Assembly: GCA_030146615.1 (NCBI GenBank)
Contig: JASLBL010000017.1
Span: 1-7,567 of the forward strand
Direction of reading: 5' to 3'
Length of the DNA: 7,567 nt
Origin: Actinomycetes bacterium
GTDB taxonomy: Bacteria > Actinomycetota > CALGFH01
Part shown: positions 5,350 to 7,567 of the stretch, in pieces
Position numbering within the stretch: the first letter of the stretch is position 1
How the letters are laid out: every line of letters starts with the position of its first letter
Notes under the pieces: generated by a model
What the model was told of the DNA's origin: nothing
Databases searched by the model: none
What the model saw: the letters and a program-made list of their open reading frames with translations, nothing else
Program-made: the position numbers and the translations under genes

Positions 5350-6108
5350 CCACACAATGCGACCTCCGTGAGCAGGGCAGATCCGGTCAGGGGGGCCGGG
5401 TCCGGGCCGGTGAGGCGGGCTGAGCGGGGTCGGGCCGGATCGCCGGTCCGGGGAGGAGACGGCGACGGACGATCCGGCGAGCGCGGAGGCGGAGGCGGCG
5501 AGGACGGCGGCCTCGACCTGGCGGGCACCGGCGGCGCGAAGGGTGGCGGCCGCGGCGGCGAGGGTGCCGCCGGTGGTGGCGAGGTCGTCGACCAGCAGGA
5601 CCCGCCCGCCGGCGAGGCGGTGGCGGGCTCTCGGAGGTGGACGGGGCGGCGGGCTGGACCGGTTGGCGCGGCGGGCACGGCCGAGGTCGCGGCCGCCCGC
5701 CGGGACGAGCAGGTCGGCCACGGGGAGGTCGAGGGCGGCGGCGACCCCTCTGGCGATCTGCTCGGCGTGGTCGCGGGGCGGGCCGGCGATCCGGGCGGCG
5801 GCGATGTGGGTGACCAGGTCGGCCCCGGCGCCGGCGACGGCCAGGGCGGTGCCGAGACGGCGGCCGAGCTCGCTCAGGGCGGCCGGCTGGCCGTCGAGCT
5901 TGCCGGCCAGCACCGCGGTGCGGAGGGCGTCACGGTACGGGCCGAGCGTCCAGAGCGGCACGTCTGGGTCGGCGGCCAGGGCCCACGGTCCGGCGGCCCT
6001 CGGTTCGGACGGCAGGCAGCCGCCGCAGCACGGCCACCCCTCCGGCACCCCACAGGCCAGGCACCTGGCGGGCCGCAGCAACCCCTTCAGCGCATCGACG
6101 ACGAACAT
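5344..6108 (-). CDS. ComF-family phosphoribosyltransferase-like protein
   Basis: A 254-residue protein of the ComF/GntX family: an N-terminal zinc ribbon plus a type I phosphoribosyltransferase fold. The cysteines are Cys16-x2-Cys19 and Cys28-x2-Cys31 (with Cys27 adjacent). Residues 54-86 match the family pattern (LGPYRDALRTAVLAGKLDG), and the PRPP-binding loop VLLVDDLATTGGT is at 170-182. The family reaction is unknown; in naturally competent bacteria ComFC aids DNA uptake, but in actinobacteria the gene is widespread without proven competence. The conserved fold ends near 213, leaving a Pro/Ser/Arg-rich tail of about 40 residues that I cannot match and that may be an added extension. The ATG at 6108 lies 54 nt after the lpqB stop with no strong Shine-Dalgarno sequence. 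An inverted repeat CGGAGC/GCTCCG (6112-6117, 6141-6146) spans the gap. Confidence 0.9.
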   Translation of the reverse strand: MFVVDALKGLLRPARCLACGVPEGWPCCGGCLPSEPRAAGPWALAADPDVPLWTLGPYRDALRTAVLAGKLDGQPAALSELGRRLGTALAVAGAGADLVTHIAAARIAGPPRDHAEQIARGVAAALDLPVADLLVPAGGRDLGRARRANRSSPPPRPPPRARHRLAGGRVLLVDDLATTGGTLAAAAATLRAAGARQVEAAVLAASASALAGSSVAVSSPDRRSGPTPLSPPHRPGPGPPDRICPAHGGRIVWL

Positions 6109-6162
6109 GCCCGGAGCCTAGCCGCGCCCCCCGGACCACCGCTCCGACCTGTCCACACCCCC

Positions 6163-7567
6163 TCAGCGGCTGGCGAAGCTGGGGTCGCTGTCGTAGGAGT
6201 TGGGGGTGGGGAAGGTGAGGTTGGTGACCGACTTGTGCTGGCGGTTGACCATCCAGAGGGAGGCGCCGTTGGTGGAGCGGGCGGAGACCACGAACGAGCG
6301 GCCGGCGGGGTCCACGGACAGGCGGTTGCCGAGGTCGCCGAGGGCGACCTCGGTGTCGTCGAGGACGGCGGTGGGGTCCCAGCCGTCGGACTTGACGGTC
6401 CAGAGCTTGCCCAGGTCGTCCTTGTTGTCGGTCTCGGCGACGAAGGCGATGGTGACCGGGTCGATCCAGATGGGGCTGAAGGCGCGGCCGAGGCCGGGGG
6501 TGAGCTGGCGCCGGGACCAGCTGGTGATGCCGTCGGGACCGAACCGGCCGAGGAACAGCTGGCCGCCAGGGACGAGCTCGGCCTCCTCGACCCGGCGGCC
6601 GGGGCGGTCGGCGACGGCGACCACCGAGGTCCCGTCGGGGCTGACGGCGATGCTGGCCAGCTCGAGCCCGGAGGGCAGCGGGGCGAGCTGCAGGGGACTG
6701 ACGACCATGTTGCTCCGGGCGACCTCGACCAGGCGGGTCCCGGCCTCGTCCCGGCTCACGACGATGACCCGCTTGGAGTCGGGGCTCCAGGTGGGGGCCG
6801 ACAGGCGGCCCGACAGCTCCTCGGCCGGGAAGGCCTCGCCGTCGGGGTCGACCAGCCACAGGGTCTGGTTGGCGCCGCTGCCGGCCAGGAAGGCCATCCA
6901 GCGGCCGTCCGGGGACCAGGTCGGGGCCGACTTGGGGCTGGGGGCGTCCAGTCCGAACGGCCGTGCCGACTGGCCGGGCTCCGGGACGATCCTGTAGATC
7001 TCGCCGCGGCGCACGAACAGGACCGAGCTGCCCTCGCGGTCCTGGGAGCGCTGTGGCCACATCCCGGCCAGCGGCTCGTCCCGCTGCCGCCAATGCCGGG
7101 CGGCCGAGAACTGGTCGACGCCCACGGCCCTGAGCGGGCGGCCCTCGACCAGGATCCGCACCGCCGCGTTCGGGAGCAGGCGGTTCACCGTCCAGACAAC
7201 CTGGGCGACCCGGAGCTGCCCCGAGCCGCTGGGATCGGCGAACCTGCGCGTGAGGTTGACGGTGGCCAGGTCCTCGGCGTACCGGAGGCCCCGCAGCCCG
7301 GTCCCGGGCGGGATCGCCGAGTCGAGATAGCCGTAGCGGCCCCGCGGTCCCGCCAGCAGCAGCCTGAGAGCGGCCTCGACCGGGACCTCCGAGGCCTCGG
7401 GCGCGTCCTGGGCGCCGTTGGGGACGAACACCGGCACCGGCGCCAGCTGCGGCGACGGGTCGTTCAGGTCGGGGACCATGACCAGCTCGGCCGGGGTGTG
7501 GCGCCTGCTGAAGCTCATGTCCCGCATCCACATGACCGGGCCCGGGTTGGCGACCCGCGGCTCGGCG
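6163..7567 (-). CDS. lpqB: LpqB-type lipoprotein: GerMN domain plus beta-propeller (5' end off window)
   Basis: The C-terminal 467 residues of an envelope protein; the frame is open to the right edge, so the N-terminus, including any lipoprotein signal, is not visible. Counting from the ATG at 7533 (which is probably internal), residues 34-134 are a GerMN domain: PVPVFVPNG, ALRLLLAGP, and VAQVVWTVNRLLPNAAVRI, close to AAQIIWTLAR in M. tuberculosis LpqB. Beta-propeller blades follow, with SPDG-type turns: SAPTWSPDGRW at 202-212, SAPTWSPDSKR at 245-255, and IAVSPDG at 295-301, then later degenerate blades. In mycobacteria LpqB interacts with the sensor kinase MtrB and affects cell wall homeostasis; mtrAB would be expected just beyond the right edge. 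The name rests on domain order and on comF-hpf-secA lying downstream. A generic GerMN/TolB-like lipoprotein is the alternative. Confidence 0.85.
   Translation of the reverse strand, partial: AEPRVANPGPVMWMRDMSFSRRHTPAELVMVPDLNDPSPQLAPVPVFVPNGAQDAPEASEVPVEAALRLLLAGPRGRYGYLDSAIPPGTGLRGLRYAEDLATVNLTRRFADPSGSGQLRVAQVVWTVNRLLPNAAVRILVEGRPLRAVGVDQFSAARHWRQRDEPLAGMWPQRSQDREGSSVLFVRRGEIYRIVPEPGQSARPFGLDAPSPKSAPTWSPDGRWMAFLAGSGANQTLWLVDPDGEAFPAEELSGRLSAPTWSPDSKRVIVVSRDEAGTRLVEVARSNMVVSPLQLAPLPSGLELASIAVSPDGTSVVAVADRPGRRVEEAELVPGGQLFLGRFGPDGITSWSRRQLTPGLGRAFSPIWIDPVTIAFVAETDNKDDLGKLWTVKSDGWDPTAVLDDTEVALGDLGNRLSVDPAGRSFVVSARSTNGASLWMVNRQHKSVTNLTFPTPNSYDSDPSFASR

Noticed and set aside
5930..7531. A 533-codon minus-strand frame overlapping lpqB and comF.
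   Set aside because: The product is an Arg/Pro/Gly-rich low-complexity string, an out-of-frame shadow of lpqB that runs into the comF frame. The LpqB frame carries the GerMN and propeller motifs.

Overview
The window is very GC-rich and carries six protein genes, all read leftward (minus strand) and closely packed. In transcription order they are: an LpqB-type GerMN/beta-propeller protein (cut by the right edge), a ComF-family phosphoribosyltransferase, a ribosome hibernation factor (HPF/RaiA family), a NarL/DegU-type response regulator, a ROK-family sugar kinase, and a full-length SecA. The order lpqB-comF-hpf-secA is typical of Actinomycetota (in Mycobacterium it lies downstream of mtrA-mtrB). 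GC content, G/C-biased third codon positions and GTG starts all fit a high-GC actinobacterium. The exact lineage cannot be told; nothing points specifically to Mycobacterium or Streptomyces.

Region by region (plus-strand coordinates): 1-175 has no confident gene. It holds a decaying 14-bp tandem repeat at the edge, a plus-strand open frame ending at 124 that might be the tail of a convergent gene, and a GC hairpin flanked by 9-bp direct repeats just past the secA stop. secA fills 176-2854, with a GTG start behind a perfect AGGAGG. The 71 bp between secA and the ROK kinase may hold a secA promoter. The ROK kinase and response regulator (2926-4599) are 9 nt apart and form a two-gene insert between hpf and secA relative to the mycobacterial order. 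hpf (4685-5170) has a leader of about 145 nt with a promoter-like element, a hairpin that shows a Shine-Dalgarno sequence in its loop, and a possible 10-codon leader ORF. comF and lpqB follow at 5344-6108 and 6163-7567.

The genes share a broad envelope, export and growth-state theme: SecA drives protein export, LpqB is normally a lipoprotein tied to MtrAB signalling, HPF stores ribosomes in slow growth, and the regulator and ROK kinase could link environmental or sugar status to the cluster. The last link is inference.

I see no dramatic new system. The points most worth a second look are the shortened HPF, which keeps only a short VVYRRPDG-like remnant of its dimerisation domain, the structured hpf leader, the regulator-kinase insertion, and the His-for-Glu change in the ROK sugar-binding motif.
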